A program made the position numbers and the translations under genes. Shown here piece by piece: positions 62,250 to 64,000 of a stretch of DNA of 64,000 bases (position 1 is the first letter of the stretch; each line of letters begins with the position of its first letter). The notes under the pieces were generated by a model, which searched no databases, was not told where the DNA came from, and saw nothing but the letters and a program-made list of their open reading frames with translations. This DNA is from Cyclobacteriaceae bacterium. GTDB taxonomy: Bacteria; Bacteroidota; Bacteroidia; Cytophagales; Cyclobacteriaceae. The stretch is taken from the NCBI GenBank assembly GCA_028285685.1, contig JANQOR010000041.1, forward strand, positions 124,001 through 188,000. Direction: 5' to 3'.

Positions 62250-64000
62250 CTCCTCCCTTCCCTTTGGCATATCCAGGTAAAACTTGGTACAGGTTTTTTC
62301 ACAATCTGCAAACAAGTTGAAATCCATTCTCTTAGCCATTCGATTACTAAGTTGCAGACCAAGCCCGGATCCCTTCTCATTCTGTGTTCCAAGTGTGCTC
62401 ACATCTCTATCCTCACTCAGAATGCTCTTTAGCTCACTGGCGTTCATTCCAACTCCCGTATCTTCTACAACAAGTTTGATCTTATTTTCATCAGCAACAA
62501 AGCGCACATTAATTGATTCATCCTGGTGGCTATACTTGATCGCATTGGTTATGAGATTTTGAATAATGATCGCAGTCATATTCTTGTCACATTTCACATA
62601 ATGGTGCTCCTCATTGTCAACATGAATGGATATGTTTTTGGACAATGCTGCTACCCGATGACGGGCCACACACTGTTCCGTTAACTGAGTAATGTTTACA
62701 ACTTCTGTCATTGGGTCGATATCATCAAATTCCATCAATGACCAGTAGTAGGTGTTGTCCAGCAAAAGCAGCGAATGACCTACCTTTTCATTTAACTGTT
62801 GAACGTACTTCAGCCGATCTCTTTCCGGCAACACCAGATCTTCTGACTGGGAATATTTCATTAGATTGAACAATGATGTAAGCGGTCCTCTCACATGATG
62901 GGCAAGAGCATAGAACATCTGGTCTTTCTTCTTATTGACTGTTTTTAGGTGATTTTCTGAATCGACAAGTACCTGATTTTGTTGATAGATCTCCCTTGTA
63001 TGTTTCTTGATTTCAGCTTCCAGATACTTTCTCCGACGTTCATTCTTCGTCATTTTGCGATAGACAAATGCAACGACAAATGAAGCTACGGTGAATAGCG
63101 TTAATATCTTAAACCACCATCTCTGCCAAAGAGCCGGTGCAATATCGATGAACAACACAATAGGTCTTTCGTTCCAAACACCATCATCATTTGCGGCCTT
63201 CATTTGAAAAGCATATTGACCGGGCCTTAGATTCGTGTAGGTAATGGCACGTTGTCTCGAATCAGTGTAAATCCAATCTCTGTCAAACCCAACTAGCTGG
63301 TAAGCATACCGATTATCCTCCGGACTGATGAAATCAAGTGAAGCAAACTCAACGGTAAAAACATTGTGTAAGTGAGAGAGGGAGACTCTTCCTGAATCTG
63401 CGACCAGCTCCGAAAGTGGTGGATCACCTTTAATCACAATTTCTCCAGGCATTACGGATTTATTGTAGATTCTAAAGTCAGTAAATGCTGGCCGTGGAGG
63501 CAGCTCGTTGCTTCTAATACTATCAGGATAGAAGAAGGTCAGGCCGTTCACCCCACCGAAAAATAATTCACCAGACTCGCTCTGGAGGTATGAGCCGGAG
63601 TTGAATTCATTGCTTTGTAATCCATCTACTGCATTGTATTTGGAAATATTTCGCAGCAACCTGTTGTACTTGTTTAGTCCGTGGTTTGTACTAATCCAAA
63701 TTGAGTTTCCATGCGGTATCGCAGCATAAACAACGTTGTTGCTTAGTCCGTTCTCCTCCGTATAGACTCTAAACGAAAAATCGCTTGGATCTACTCTAAA
63801 CAGTCCATCACCGTATGAACCTACCCAAAGATACCCTTCGGAATCCTCGTGAATTGAGGTGAGCATTTTCGAAATTCCCGTCGATCTTTCGTGCACCACT
63901 CTTGTGAAGCTTTTACGATCCGAATCGATCTTGTTTAAGCCTCCTCCGTACGTGGCTATCCAAATCTCCCCCGAAGATGATTCGAAGATATTCATCACAT
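62214..64000 (-). CDS. Propeller/Y_Y_Y sensor histidine kinase, N-terminus beyond window
   Basis: The minus-strand frame is open to the window edge. It begins inside two-component-regulator propeller repeats (GEIWIATYGGGLNKID, GYLWVGSYGDGLFRVD, NSIWISTNHGLNKYN), so the true start lies to the right. A Y_Y_Y domain follows (RYAYQLVGFDRDWIYTD, LRPGQYAFQMKAANDDGVW), then one membrane helix (ILTLFTVASFVVAFVYR). The HisKA-like box is ALAHHVRGPLTSLFNLMKYS, and the HATPase carries NLITNAIKYS, DTGVGMNASE and GSGLGLQLS. It ends after the ATPase domain without the receiver and AraC domains of hybrid two-component systems, so it needs a separate response regulator. Confidence 0.9.
   Translation of the reverse strand, partial: VMNIFESSSGEIWIATYGGGLNKIDSDRKSFTRVVHERSTGISKMLTSIHEDSEGYLWVGSYGDGLFRVDPSDFSFRVYTEENGLSNNVVYAAIPHGNSIWISTNHGLNKYNRLLRNISKYNAVDGLQSNEFNSGSYLQSESGELFFGGVNGLTFFYPDSIRSNELPPRPAFTDFRIYNKSVMPGEIVIKGDPPLSELVADSGRVSLSHLHNVFTVEFASLDFISPEDNRYAYQLVGFDRDWIYTDSRQRAITYTNLRPGQYAFQMKAANDDGVWNERPIVLFIDIAPALWQRWWFKILTLFTVASFVVAFVYRKMTKNERRRKYLEAEIKKHTREIYQQNQVLVDSENHLKTVNKKKDQMFYALAHHVRGPLTSLFNLMKYSQSEDLVLPERDRLKYVQQLNEKVGHSLLLLDNTYYWSLMEFDDIDPMTEVVNITQLTEQCVARHRVAALSKNISIHVDNEEHHYVKCDKNMTAIIIQNLITNAIKYSHQDESINVRFVADENKIKLVVEDTGVGMNASELKSILSEDRDVSTLGTQNEKGSGLGLQLSNRMAKRMDFNLFADCEKTCTKFYLDMPKGREESQYPEAVTSGY

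Noticed and set aside
1-64000. tRNA, rRNA, CRISPR arrays, riboswitches
   Set aside because: No cloverleaf-like gene, conserved rRNA segment, regularly spaced identical repeat array or known riboswitch core was recognised on either strand by eye.

Overview
The window looks like a chromosomal segment of a Bacteroidota bacterium, probably a marine-type member of the Cytophagales. The evidence is a C-terminal type IX secretion (T9SS) sorting domain on a giant surface protein, promoter boxes of the Bacteroidota TAnnTTTG type, secreted proteins with CarboxypepD_reg and two-component-propeller domains, LytS/LytTR signalling, and many FtsX-type permeases with PadR-linked N-terminal prefix domains. 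No rRNA, tRNA, CRISPR array, insertion sequence or phage gene was found.

Layout. 1-10.6 kb: the N-terminal part of a LytS-type kinase, a lipoprotein amine oxidase with a small secreted partner, secreted hydrolases, an acyltransferase, a membrane-anchored LytTR regulator and an OxyR-type LysR regulator divergent from an unknown gene. 10.6-15 kb: a six-gene minus-strand operon (membrane protein, Xre regulator, 72-aa protein, alcohol dehydrogenase, methyltransferase, alcohol dehydrogenase), preceded by a VanZ-like gene. 15.1-31.6 kb: three consecutive modules, each transcribed PadR regulator -> one or two FtsX permeases -> DUF2306-type membrane protein(s), with one CarboxypepD_reg gene between them. 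31.8-46.8 kb: a small secreted protein, a 2531-aa multidomain T9SS protein, an HExxH peptidase, two amidohydrolase-family proteins and an NTF2-like protein. 46.9-62.2 kb: three more PadR-permease pairs, mixed with a sensor kinase carrying a substrate-binding domain, an exonuclease, a DUF2461 protein, a Tat-signal aminotransferase and a secreted alpha/beta hydrolase. 62.2-64 kb: a propeller/Y_Y_Y histidine kinase cut by the window edge.

The most interesting signal is the PadR-permease system. Seven large permeases lie here with six PadR genes and no ATPase gene. In front of four of the PadR genes I can read a pair of operator-like repeats spaced 38-42 bp apart. The pair brackets a TAnnTTTG-like box, with the proximal copy abutting or overlapping that box. 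Each PadR has its own repeat sequence. Two of the pairs recur in front of other genes: the CarboxypepD_reg gene carries the first PadR's repeats, and a DUF2306 gene carries the second PadR's repeats. This lets two small regulons be drawn from sequence alone. An Xre-family operon elsewhere in the window uses the same geometry with a different dyad.

Limits: all family assignments come from reading motifs and protein sequence by eye, with no database search. Operator and terminator calls are pattern based. Residue positions are approximate unless a motif is named.
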